From contig CAMBGS010000008.1 in NCBI GenBank assembly GCA_945866305.1, positions 1-36,515 of the forward strand: 36,515 nucleotides of DNA, given 5' to 3'. Both the position numbers and the translations under genes were made by a program. How positions within the stretch are numbered: the first letter of the stretch is position 1; every line of letters starts with the position of its first letter. The DNA is from Bifidobacterium breve. Lineage in GTDB: Bacteria > Actinomycetota > Actinomycetes > Nanopelagicales > Nanopelagicaceae. The notes beneath the pieces were generated by a model that made no database searches, was not told the origin of the DNA, and was given only the letters and a program-made list of their open reading frames with translations. This document shows, piece after piece, positions 6,453 through 14,438 of the stretch.

Positions 6453-8834
6453 ATGGCGAGATATAAAACGAGATCTTTGAAGCGATCCTTCGCCGTAACC
6501 CTATCTTTTGCGATCCTTTTAGCTGGAATCACGACTCCGGTATCGGCGCAATCTCAAGTATTAGTAAGACCAGCCACGCATTGGGGAAATGTTTACGCGG
6601 CACCTGCCACATCTAACCCACAATCTCCAAAGCCAAAAGTCGCATACTTAGAGAAGAAATCGAAGTTCGTTGTTAAATACAACAATTTTCCAGAATGGAC
6701 AAAAGTACAATTTCAAGCAGCTGTTGATGTTTGGTCAGAAAATTTCGAATCTAAAGTACCTATCCATATTGAAGCAACTTGGGGGCGTTCCTCTTCATAT
6801 AGTATTTTGGGAAGTGCTCGTCCCGGTAATTATTTTTCCAATTTTCTTGGTGCTCCAGATCCAAGTCTCTGGTATCCATCAGCTCTGGCAAATGCGCTAG
6901 CTGGTAAAGATCTTGATGGCGATAATCCAGAAATGATGATTACAGTAAATTCATTAGCAAGTTGGTATCGCGGTGGAGGCCTCGGACCGAGCAAGTCAGA
7001 ATACGATCTACAGTCTGTAATACTTCATGAGATGGCTCATGGTTTAGGTTTCTTATCTACTGATAGTTACGATGATTTCTTTGGCTACGGGTCAATAGAT
7101 CAACCAACTCCTTACGATGCATATCTTCAAACTGGCGATGGTCGCAGGCTCTCTGATCTTCCATCACCATCACTTGAACTTGGAGAAGCGCTTACCTCAA
7201 AGCTAGTTTGGTCTGGTGCAAATGGAATTGCAGCAAATGGCGGAGTTAAGCCTCTGATATTTACACCTAAGAGATATGAAGATGGTTCTTCAATTAGCCA
7301 TTTAGATGAGATAACTTTTGATAACGCGGGAAAAGATTCTGTAATGTCTCCAAATTTGGAGGCAGGTGAAGTCTTTAGTGGACCAGGGCCGTTATTGCTC
7401 GCGATGATGCAAGATTTGCGCGTTAAGCCACCCGTAGGAATTGCAGTTGGCATTCCTCAGTCGGTGCGCAATTCCGAGGCTCTTGTCTCAGATTCTGGGG
7501 CAATTATTAAATTTGATCCACCAGCAAATGCTCGGGCCGCACAGATAACTAGTTACACCGTGAAGAACCTTAAAACTGGCGCTGAAAAGAGTTCTACCAA
7601 TAGCCCAGTTCTATTCTCTGGCTTGAAAAATGGCACTTCATATACTTTTTCTATCACTGCCTCCAATTCACTTGGAACATCTGATCCAGTCACCACAAAT
7701 GTAATCACGCCGCGCGCGGCTTGGAGCAAGAGTGTGATTGATGCGAATGCAGGTGGTAAAAACTTAACCACGGTTACATTTAATGGTAATCCTGCAATTA
7801 TTTATCAGGATGTAAATAATGGGGCTTTGAAAGTTGCTATCTGGAATGGAAAATCTTGGATTAAATCTACAGTCGATGGGCGCGGTGGTTCTGCCGGCCG
7901 TACGAGAAATCCAATCGCTGGCGATCTTTCTGCGTGCGTTAGCGGATATGGAAAATCACAGACATTACATATGTTCTATTCCGATTCGATTGATAAAGAT
8001 CTCAGATATGCAACATATGATGGCAAAACTTATAAAATTGATATTGTCGACGGAAATGGCACTGCTGTAAATAAATATGAAGATCCAATCCGCGTTCGCA
8101 CCGCTAGCGATGTGAGCGTAGCCAACGCCTGTTCTATTAGCGCAGCAGGAGTGCAAGTTTTTTATCGTGATGAATCACAAGGGGTTTTGTTGGGAGCGGT
8201 AAAGGCGAGTGGCAGCAAAGAGTGGAAGTACGAACTAGTAGATGGTGATCGCAAAACCGATGACCGGACAACTGGAGATGTTGCTTTTCATCTAGATGCG
8301 CTCTTTGACGGCAAAAGTACTATTTTGATTTATGACTCAGTCTTAACAATCAATCAACGCAAAGAAGTAACTTCCGGAGCAATTAGAGTCGCTCAAAGAG
8401 TTGGATTAAGTCCACAGGCTTGGCGCTATTCGACACTCGACTCATCTGAGGGTCCAATTGCTGTTGTGGGTTATGACGTAGTGCTCCAAAAAGGCGCACG
8501 AGGTATTTTGGCTACTTGGCTTTCCGCATCTACATTGACGCTGCCAAGGGCTGAACAAATTCGTTGGGCATACTTATCTACCCCTAATGAAGTTAAAACC
8601 GTGCCAACGACTGGTTATGGCACCCCAAGCAAACACTTAAGTAGCAATGGCTCCACCACGATATTCAACTGTCAGGAACGTCTCTGCGCGCTTGATATCT
8701 CGACTGACACACTTTCCTTAGTTTTAAAGGAACAGAGCGTCGATGGATTTGACTCGTCTTGGATAGTTTTAAATAAAGCACGTTATTTAATTGCGGTCGT
8801 AAATAACAAATTACTTTCTCTTCGCGCCGCCTAA
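6453..8834 (+). CDS. Secreted HExxH metalloprotease-like protein with Fn3 domain and propeller-like repeats
   Basis: A 793-residue exported protein. Residues 1-33 are a Sec signal peptide (basic KTRSLKR, hydrophobic core, cleavage near VSA-QS). A zincin motif HEMAHGLGF starts at H192 (H192, E193, H196). The metzincin third-ligand position (202) is serine, so the third ligand must be elsewhere or activity lost. Residues ~330-420 form a fibronectin type III domain ending NVITP. The rest carries five spaced copies of an aromatic-x-x-x-x-V/I/L-D-G-type motif, near 424, 469, 527, 591 and 657, suggesting a beta-propeller. It probably acts outside the cell on protein or surface glycan (inference). 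It ends 4 bp from the convergent secreted-protein gene. Confidence 0.8.
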   Translation: MARYKTRSLKRSFAVTLSFAILLAGITTPVSAQSQVLVRPATHWGNVYAAPATSNPQSPKPKVAYLEKKSKFVVKYNNFPEWTKVQFQAAVDVWSENFESKVPIHIEATWGRSSSYSILGSARPGNYFSNFLGAPDPSLWYPSALANALAGKDLDGDNPEMMITVNSLASWYRGGGLGPSKSEYDLQSVILHEMAHGLGFLSTDSYDDFFGYGSIDQPTPYDAYLQTGDGRRLSDLPSPSLELGEALTSKLVWSGANGIAANGGVKPLIFTPKRYEDGSSISHLDEITFDNAGKDSVMSPNLEAGEVFSGPGPLLLAMMQDLRVKPPVGIAVGIPQSVRNSEALVSDSGAIIKFDPPANARAAQITSYTVKNLKTGAEKSSTNSPVLFSGLKNGTSYTFSITASNSLGTSDPVTTNVITPRAAWSKSVIDANAGGKNLTTVTFNGNPAIIYQDVNNGALKVAIWNGKSWIKSTVDGRGGSAGRTRNPIAGDLSACVSGYGKSQTLHMFYSDSIDKDLRYATYDGKTYKIDIVDGNGTAVNKYEDPIRVRTASDVSVANACSISAAGVQVFYRDESQGVLLGAVKASGSKEWKYELVDGDRKTDDRTTGDVAFHLDALFDGKSTILIYDSVLTINQRKEVTSGAIRVAQRVGLSPQAWRYSTLDSSEGPIAVVGYDVVLQKGARGILATWLSASTLTLPRAEQIRWAYLSTPNEVKTVPTTGYGTPSKHLSSNGSTTIFNCQERLCALDISTDTLSLVLKEQSVDGFDSSWIVLNKARYLIAVVNNKLLSLRAA

Positions 8835-8838
8835 GCTA

Positions 8839-10038
8839 TCAGCCTGACGTTCGCAGAATATCTCCTGAGGAAGTTAAAACTACAATCCCACTTTCTGCAG
8901 AGAATCCCATTGCAAAAGGCGCACTCAGAAGCAAATCAGTAAACGCACCAATTAGCGCTCCTTTGCTATCAAATTGCAACACAACTGATTGACCTTTTTT
9001 CGGCTTCCAACCAGTTACTCCCGTTGGCGTTGAAGTGGGTTCAAAAATTGCAAAGGTTGAACCTTTACTTCCGGAAGAAGCCAAACTTGTCCCTGCAGAT
9101 GGATAGCGAGTTGTCCAAGTTGGAGAAAAGGCAGGAGTAAATTTTGTTATGGCTGTTTCAATTTTCTTACCGCTTTTAACTACTCCCGTTAAAAAGTTTG
9201 TGGCAGTTGCGCTCTGCCAATCGCGTGTTGCACCAGCTGCTGAACTACGTACAACACTGGCAATAGAACCAACCTTGGAAACTTTCAGCAGTATTCCATC
9301 GACTTTACCGGCCAACTTTTTACCACCCAGCGTTTCACTACTGGATCCAAAGAGTGAAGTCGATCCATCTGCGGCGCGGAAAACGGAATTGAATTTACTT
9401 TTACTTGTCCCAATTTTAACTTCTTTATCTAACTTTCCACCTTTTACCAAGGCAAGTGATTGGCCGCTATCTCGGGATAAAAGGATTGATACCCCTGTTG
9501 TGTTTACGGAAATCCCATCAACAAGTGCGAGCTGAGTTGTCTTTAAATCAATTTGTAACAATAAATCACCTAGTGGAGAAAACTGCCACAGTGATATCTG
9601 ATTCATATCACCGCGTATTTCAGTTGGAACCTCAACAGTCACAGAATCTGGATTTAGTACGCCAGCAATAGCCGTAAAAGTTTCAGAAAGTGTTGCAGAT
9701 GCGCTATTTCCGGCTAACCAGATCGACCCTTGTGGATCGACGCTGATTGAAGTTGCCACCTCATCACGGCCCGAATCAATGGTTTTAGACCAGAATTGAA
9801 CACCAGAGAAGTCGATCGCACGAAGCTGAATATCTGAGTTCTTTCCAACTATGTTGGCATAAGTAATTATCGCTTTATTTGTTACTGCCATTCCTTCAGC
9901 AGTTAAATCCTTTGTTAATTGCACCATTGGTTTAATTGCAATCGCCTTTGGCGCAGCTTGCCCCGCAGGCCCGATTACAACTGCTAATGCAATTGCTGCG
10001 AGAAAGGATTTATTAAGCGAGTTCTTGCGAACGATCAC
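8839..10038 (-). CDS. Secreted hypothetical protein, propeller-like
   Basis: A 399-residue exported protein of unknown function. The start is GTG at 10038. The N-terminus (VRKNSLNKSFLAAIALAVV...GQAA) is a Sec signal peptide. The mature part is rich in S, T, G and short beta strands with recurring blade-like segments such as GSIWLAGNS and GKVDGILLKVS, resembling outer-surface beta-propellers of the SBBP/quinoprotein kind; no catalytic motif is seen. Its first 26 bp lie inside the 3' end of proC, so it is probably expressed by readthrough and coupling from proC. The 3' end stops 4 bp from the convergent 793-aa secreted protein gene. Confidence 0.68.
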   Translation of the reverse strand: MIVRKNSLNKSFLAAIALAVVIGPAGQAAPKAIAIKPMVQLTKDLTAEGMAVTNKAIITYANIVGKNSDIQLRAIDFSGVQFWSKTIDSGRDEVATSISVDPQGSIWLAGNSASATLSETFTAIAGVLNPDSVTVEVPTEIRGDMNQISLWQFSPLGDLLLQIDLKTTQLALVDGISVNTTGVSILLSRDSGQSLALVKGGKLDKEVKIGTSKSKFNSVFRAADGSTSLFGSSSETLGGKKLAGKVDGILLKVSKVGSIASVVRSSAAGATRDWQSATATNFLTGVVKSGKKIETAITKFTPAFSPTWTTRYPSAGTSLASSGSKGSTFAIFEPTSTPTGVTGWKPKKGQSVVLQFDSKGALIGAFTDLLLSAPFAMGFSAESGIVVLTSSGDILRTSG

Positions 10039-10822
10039 GTGCTGCCTTCATTGCTTTTGATACTACTTCAGAAATACCAGAGTCATTAAATGAATTTAGC
10101 GCAGCAAAAGTTGTGCCGTTTGGACTAGTTACCTTTTCGCGCAAAGTTGTTGCACTATCTCCTGATTGATCTAATAACTTTGCGGCTCCGACCATTGTTT
10201 GAATCGTTAGAGTTGTGGCATCGGCTTGCGAGAGTCCCAGCGCAACCGCTCCTTCAACCATCGCTTCTACAAATCTAAAGAAGTAAGCTGGTCCAGATCC
10301 ACTAGTTGCAGTAACCGCATCTTGCAGCTCTTCATCTACTTCAATTACCTTTCCGACGGCACCTAAGAAGCCAAGGACAAATTGACGCTGTTCTGCATTT
10401 ACCAGAGCATCACAGGAAATTGCAGCCATCCCCGCGCTTACCAAAGTTGGAGTATTAGGCATAACTCTGATGACAGGGTTAGCACTAGTTCCAATCAAAT
10501 CAGCGATACCGCGAATCTGCTTACCTGCGACAAAAGATACAACCAAGCAGCCAGGGCGAATATCTGACTTAATCTCTTGCAGCACCGCTGTCATGTCTTG
10601 TGGTTTTACTACCAGAAGAACCATGTCGCATTTAGCAATATTTTCGCTCAATGAAGCCCTTGATACTTTATATCGATTGATTAATTCGAGTGCTCGCTCT
10701 TCGCGCTTTTCAGAGATAGTGATCGCACTAGGTGAAATTCCATATGTAATCAACGCAGAGATAAGGGCTTCGCCCATAACTCCGGCACCTATGACGGCAA
10801 CCTGTTTTTCTGAATTAGCCAT
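10013..10822 (-). CDS. proC: Pyrroline-5-carboxylate reductase
   Basis: A 269-residue NAD(P)H-dependent enzyme that makes L-proline from pyrroline-5-carboxylate, the last step of proline synthesis, in the cytosol. The N-terminal Rossmann motif VIGAGVMGEAL is at residues ~10-20. The C-terminal family signature is visible around LREKVTSPNGTT (residues ~225-236), where most members have GGTT. TSGSGPAYFF in the helical domain is the usual substrate-binding stretch. ATG 10822 has a TACTCT box 6 nt upstream. It is divergent from the cysteine-cluster gene, with a gap of only 30 bp, and overlaps the downstream secreted-protein start. Confidence 0.95.
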   Translation of the reverse strand: MANSEKQVAVIGAGVMGEALISALITYGISPSAITISEKREERALELINRYKVSRASLSENIAKCDMVLLVVKPQDMTAVLQEIKSDIRPGCLVVSFVAGKQIRGIADLIGTSANPVIRVMPNTPTLVSAGMAAISCDALVNAEQRQFVLGFLGAVGKVIEVDEELQDAVTATSGSGPAYFFRFVEAMVEGAVALGLSQADATTLTIQTMVGAAKLLDQSGDSATTLREKVTSPNGTTFAALNSFNDSGISEVVSKAMKAARDRSQELA

Positions 10823-10828
10823 AGCGAA

Positions 10829-10834
10829 AGAGTA
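10829..10834 (-). promoter_or_regulatory. -10 box, leaderless promoter of proC
   Basis: TACTCT on the minus strand ends 6 nt before ATG 10822. It sits only 4 bp from the forward -10 box at 10839-10844, so polymerase cannot hold both at once. Confidence 0.5.
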
Positions 10835-10838
10835 CGCG

Positions 10839-10844
10839 TAGGCT
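10839..10844 (+). promoter_or_regulatory. -10 box, leaderless promoter of the cysteine-cluster gene
   Basis: TAGGCT lies 8 nt before ATG 10853, with no ribosome binding site. A -35 region for this promoter would fall at the start codon of the divergent proC. Confidence 0.5.
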
Positions 10845-10852
10845 CTGCACCT

Positions 10853-11662
10853 ATGTCAGAAATAAAGCCAGGTTTCGCACGCGATTGGGTGGAATTTACC
10901 GACCCCAATGATGAGGAAGAAATCTTCAAATGCGACCTTACTTGGCTTACTTCATATTGGACCTGTATTTATGGTGATGGCTGTAAAGGCGTCTTTGAAA
11001 ATAGACCTAATGCGGGTTGTTGTACCGAAGGTGCAATGTACTCAGATGAAGATGATGAAGAGCGTGTACGTAAGGCCGCAGCAGATTTAACTCCTGAAAT
11101 GTGGCAGTTCTACGATCAAGCTCGTCCTAAGAAACCAAATGGTCAACTTCGTATTTCGGATTTAGATGAAGATAAAGAACGAAAGACTCGCACAGTTGAT
11201 GACGGTTGTATTTTCTTAAATCGCAAAGGTTATGAAGCTCCAGGATTTACCGGTTCCTTTGGTTGCGTTTTACATCACCTGGCACAGAATGAAAACCGAC
11301 ACTTTGTTGATACGAAACCAGATGTTTGCTGGCAACTTCCACTACGCCGTAGTTTTGAAACTCGTGAAGTTGGCGAGCGGGAATATTCCGTTACCGTAAT
11401 TGGTGAATACGAACGCCTTGCGTGGGGCGATGGAGGAGATGACTTTGATTGGTACTGCACAAGTAACACTGATGCACACGTCGGTAGCGAACCGGTTTAC
11501 ATTTCTAATCGCACCGAATTACAAGCGTTAATGGGAGAAGCGGCCTATGCCGTGCTTGCCGAATTTTGCGATAAGCGCGTTAAAGGTATCAACGATGCAA
11601 AGGCTCGCTCACTACCTTTATTTGTTATTCAACACCCAGCATCCGTTGCCGCTGGGAAGTAG
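10853..11662 (+). CDS. Conserved actinobacterial cysteine-cluster protein (YkgJ-like pattern)
   Basis: A 269-residue cytoplasmic protein of a conserved actinobacterial family with no assigned function. Cysteines are C38, C44, the pair C56-C57, and three later ones in DDGCIFLN, SFGCVLHH and DVCWQLP. The spacing recalls the YkgJ-type zinc/iron-binding cysteine clusters, so a metal or Fe-S site is likely (inference). The N-terminal part after WVEFTDPNDEE is acidic, and two WY-rich segments follow the cluster. The gene lies alone between divergent proC and radA, with its own leaderless-type promoter. No catalytic motif was recognised. Confidence 0.75.
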   Translation: MSEIKPGFARDWVEFTDPNDEEEIFKCDLTWLTSYWTCIYGDGCKGVFENRPNAGCCTEGAMYSDEDDEERVRKAAADLTPEMWQFYDQARPKKPNGQLRISDLDEDKERKTRTVDDGCIFLNRKGYEAPGFTGSFGCVLHHLAQNENRHFVDTKPDVCWQLPLRRSFETREVGEREYSVTVIGEYERLAWGDGGDDFDWYCTSNTDAHVGSEPVYISNRTELQALMGEAAYAVLAEFCDKRVKGINDAKARSLPLFVIQHPASVAAGK

Positions 11663-11676
11663 TCAGCGCTTTCGTC

Positions 11677-11682
11677 TAGGCT
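11677..11682 (+). promoter_or_regulatory. -10 box, leaderless promoter of radA
   Basis: TAGGCT lies 7 nt before ATG 11690, in a 27-bp gap after the preceding stop. It is identical in sequence to the box upstream of the gene at 10853. Confidence 0.55.
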
Positions 11683-11689
11683 AAGGCTT

Positions 11690-13057
11690 ATGGCTAAGGT
11701 CGAGAAGGATCCATTCCGTTGTTCTGAATGCGGTTGGGGATCTCAAAAATGGGTTGGTCGCTGCGGCGAATGCCAAGCCTGGGGCAGCGTTGAAGAGATC
11801 GCTGCACCTAAGAAACTCTCACTCGTTCCCGGAAAAGTTACCCACGCCGCAATCCCTATTGGCGATGTTGATCTCTCTTCTGCACGCGCCCGCGCAACAG
11901 GTGTATCTGAGTTAGATCGCGTACTTGGTGGCGGACTAGTTCCAGGTGCGGCAATTTTACTCGCTGGTGAACCTGGCGTAGGAAAATCAACTCTGCTCTT
12001 ATCTGTTGCTGCACAAACAGCTGCCAAAGGAATTCCTGCGCTCTACATAAGCGGTGAAGAATCTGCATCTCAAGTGCGACTGCGTGCCGAAAGAATTAAC
12101 GCAGTCGATCCCAAATTGTTTTTAGCATCAGAAACCGACCTGGGCGCAGTTATCGCACACATTGATTCCGTTAAACCAGAACTTGTAATTATCGATAGCG
12201 TTCAAACAATTGGTTCCGCAGCAGCGGATGGATCACCTGGTGGTGTCACACAAGTGCGCGAAGTTGCAGGCGCACTGATTCGTATCTGTAAAGATCGCGA
12301 TATAACTTTGCTTCTTGTCGGCCACGTAACTAAAGATGGTTCAATCGCCGGCCCGCGACTTCTTGAACATATCGTTGATGTTGTTCTGCAATTTGAAGGC
12401 GAACGCCATTCACGACTGCGCTTGATTCGCGCAATTAAAAACCGCTTTGGCGCATCTGATGAGGTTGGTTGCTTTGATTTAAGTGACACCGGAATCGAAA
12501 GCGTGCTCGACCCAACTGGCCTATTTACTTCAAGACATGCTGAACCAGTGCCAGGTACTTGCGTAACCGTGACACTTGAAGGACGTCGACCGCTCCTTGC
12601 AGAAATTCAAGCGCTAGTGAGCCAAGGGCGCGAAAACGATTTTGGAAATGCACGACGCGTTACTAGTGGACTTGATTCAGCACGAACATCTATGACCTTG
12701 GCAGTTCTTGAACTTCGCGCCAATGTGCGCGTCGGTGGTCGCGATGTCTATGCCGCAACAGTTGGTGGCATGAAGATGTCAGAACCTGCTGCAGATTTAG
12801 CGCTGGCACTCGCTGTTGCATCTGCTGCAAAAGCGCTGGCACTTCCCGCTGATTTAGTCGCAATCGGTGAAGTCGGTTTAGCTGGTGAAATTCGAAAAGT
12901 CAGTGGAGTATCACGACGACTTGCTGAGGCCTATCGTTTAGGTTTCAAGCGCGCACTTGTGCCAACAGGCAGTGATGTAAAGATTGTTGGTATGGAGATA
13001 TTTGAAGTCTCTCGCCTTGATCAGGCGTTGCAACGTGTGAAAATTACTGGCGATTAA
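11690..13057 (+). CDS. radA: DNA repair ATPase / branch-migration helicase RadA (Sms)
   Basis: A 455-residue RecA-related helicase that processes recombination intermediates. The domains are in standard order. A C4 zinc finger comes first (C11, C14, C25, C28). The RecA-like core follows, with Walker A GEPGVGKST at 93-101 (K99) and Walker B near LVIIDSVQT. The RadA-specific KNRFG motif comes next (AIKNRFGASDEVG). A Lon-protease-like C-terminal domain from about residue 290 lacks the catalytic dyad context, as is normal for RadA. The length is typical. In many actinobacteria radA is followed by disA; here an FAD-linked oxidase follows instead. Confidence 0.97.
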   Translation: MAKVEKDPFRCSECGWGSQKWVGRCGECQAWGSVEEIAAPKKLSLVPGKVTHAAIPIGDVDLSSARARATGVSELDRVLGGGLVPGAAILLAGEPGVGKSTLLLSVAAQTAAKGIPALYISGEESASQVRLRAERINAVDPKLFLASETDLGAVIAHIDSVKPELVIIDSVQTIGSAAADGSPGGVTQVREVAGALIRICKDRDITLLLVGHVTKDGSIAGPRLLEHIVDVVLQFEGERHSRLRLIRAIKNRFGASDEVGCFDLSDTGIESVLDPTGLFTSRHAEPVPGTCVTVTLEGRRPLLAEIQALVSQGRENDFGNARRVTSGLDSARTSMTLAVLELRANVRVGGRDVYAATVGGMKMSEPAADLALALAVASAAKALALPADLVAIGEVGLAGEIRKVSGVSRRLAEAYRLGFKRALVPTGSDVKIVGMEIFEVSRLDQALQRVKITGD

Positions 13058-13072
13058 TTTTTTAAAAGACGA

Positions 13073-13078
13073 TAGCGT
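13073..13078 (+). promoter_or_regulatory. -10 box, leaderless promoter of the FAD-linked oxidase gene
   Basis: TAGCGT lies 7 nt before ATG 13086, within the 28-bp gap after the radA stop. There is no Shine-Dalgarno sequence. Confidence 0.5.
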
Positions 13079-13085
13079 TGCACAC

Positions 13086-14438
13086 ATGAGCCACTTCGCA
13101 GCGCTTTCAAAACTGCTTGGCCCTGAAAGTTCACTGATATCAGATCCAGATATAACCGCTTCTTATTCTCGAGATCAAGCTCCATTTGCGGAGAGTGCAA
13201 CTCCATTTGCGGTCTTGCTGGCACGTAGCGCTGCAGAAATTTCAATCGCGCTGAAGTACGCCAATGAAAATAAGATTCCCGTCGTGACTCGAGGCGCTGG
13301 CAGCGGTTTATCGGGCGGTGCAAATGCAACAGCAGATTCACTTGTAATCTCTCTTGAGAAGATGAACCGAATTCTAGAAATTGATACGCCAAATCAAGTT
13401 GCCAGAGTTCAAGCCGGGGTAATCAATCTTGATCTTGATACGGCGGTGAGCAAAGTTGGTTTGGCATACCTGCCAGATCCAGCAAGTCGTGATTGGTCAT
13501 CACTTGGTGGCAATGCCGCAACCAACGCTGGCGGTATGTGCTGTGTTAAATACGGGGTTACTTCAGCTCACGTACGTGCGATGCAAGTTGTACTAGCAAG
13601 TGGTGAAATCATTGAGTTAGGTAAAGCAACCAAGAAATCTGTTACTACCTACGACTTACTACACCTATTCATTGGTTCTGAAGGAACTCTCGGCATAATC
13701 ACTGAACTCACTTTAAATTTAGTGATTCGCCCTGCTTCGGCATCAACTTTGATTGCAACTTTTCCAAATATTACAAAGGCTGCCGCTGCTGCCGCTGCTT
13801 TATTGCAGTACCGCCCATCAATGTTAGAAATAGTTGATCAAACTACTTTAAAGGCAGTTGAAGCTTGGCATCCTCTTGGCTTTGAAGTTGCCGGCGCAGT
13901 TTTGTTAATGCAGTTAGATGAAAACCATTCACTCTGTGAGCCAGCGCTAAAAACCTGTAAAGAATTTGGCTCCATTGATGGCGTTTACTCTGATGATCCA
14001 ACTGATGCTGCAGATTTAATTCGCGTACGCAAAATGGCTTATCCAGCACTTGAAAGAATGGGCGCAACCTTGCTGGATGATGTGGCGCTACCAATTACCA
14101 AGATCGCTGAGTTTGTCGAAAAAGTTGAGGCTCTAAGTAAGCGCGCTAATTTAGTTATTGGAATCTTTGGCCACGCAGGTGATGGAAATATGCACCCAAC
14201 TATCGTTCACGATCACGGTGATACCGCGGCGGCAGAGCGTGCAAAAAGCGCCTTTAGCGAAATCGTCGAAATTGCTCAGTCACTTGGTGGTACAGCAAGT
14301 GGCGAACACGGAATCGGATCGATTAAAGCGGGTTTTGTAGCAAACGAAATTTCCGCGACAGTAATTGACCTACAAAGAGCGGTTAAGAAGGTATTTGACC
14401 CTAATTCAATTTTGAATCCAGGGAAGAAAATTCCTTAA
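13086..14438 (+). CDS. FAD-linked oxidase (GlcD / D-lactate dehydrogenase type)
   Basis: A 450-residue flavoprotein of the GlcD/VAO family. The FAD-binding PCMH domain occupies about residues 35-215, with the pyrophosphate-binding loop [12 protein letters not shown] and [15 protein letters not shown]. The C-terminal FAD-oxidase domain has the conserved metal/substrate stretches [11 protein letters not shown] and [10 protein letters not shown]. The family oxidises 2-hydroxy acids such as glycolate or D-lactate and passes electrons to the respiratory chain. The exact substrate cannot be read from sequence. No partner GlcE/GlcF gene is adjacent. Its stop overlaps the stop of convergent clpC by 4 bp. 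Confidence 0.88.
   Translation: MSHFAALSKLLGPESSLISDPDITASYSRDQAPFAESATPFAVLLARSAAEISIALKYANENKIPVVTRGAGSGLSGGANATADSLVISLEKMNRILEIDTPNQVARVQAGVINLDLDTAVSKVGLAYLPDPASRDWSSLGGNAATNAGGMCCVKYGVTSAHVRAMQVVLASGEIIELGKATKKSVTTYDLLHLFIGSEGTLGIITELTLNLVIRPASASTLIATFPNITKAAAAAAALLQYRPSMLEIVDQTTLKAVEAWHPLGFEVAGAVLLMQLDENHSLCEPALKTCKEFGSIDGVYSDDPTDAADLIRVRKMAYPALERMGATLLDDVALPITKIAEFVEKVEALSKRANLVIGIFGHAGDGNMHPTIVHDHGDTAAAERAKSAFSEIVEIAQSLGGTASGEHGIGSIKAGFVANEISATVIDLQRAVKKVFDPNSILNPGKKIP

Noticed and set aside
14435-14438. Missing terminator between the FAD-oxidase and clpC as evidence of gene truncation
   Set aside because: Both proteins have normal family C-termini; close convergence is general in this window.
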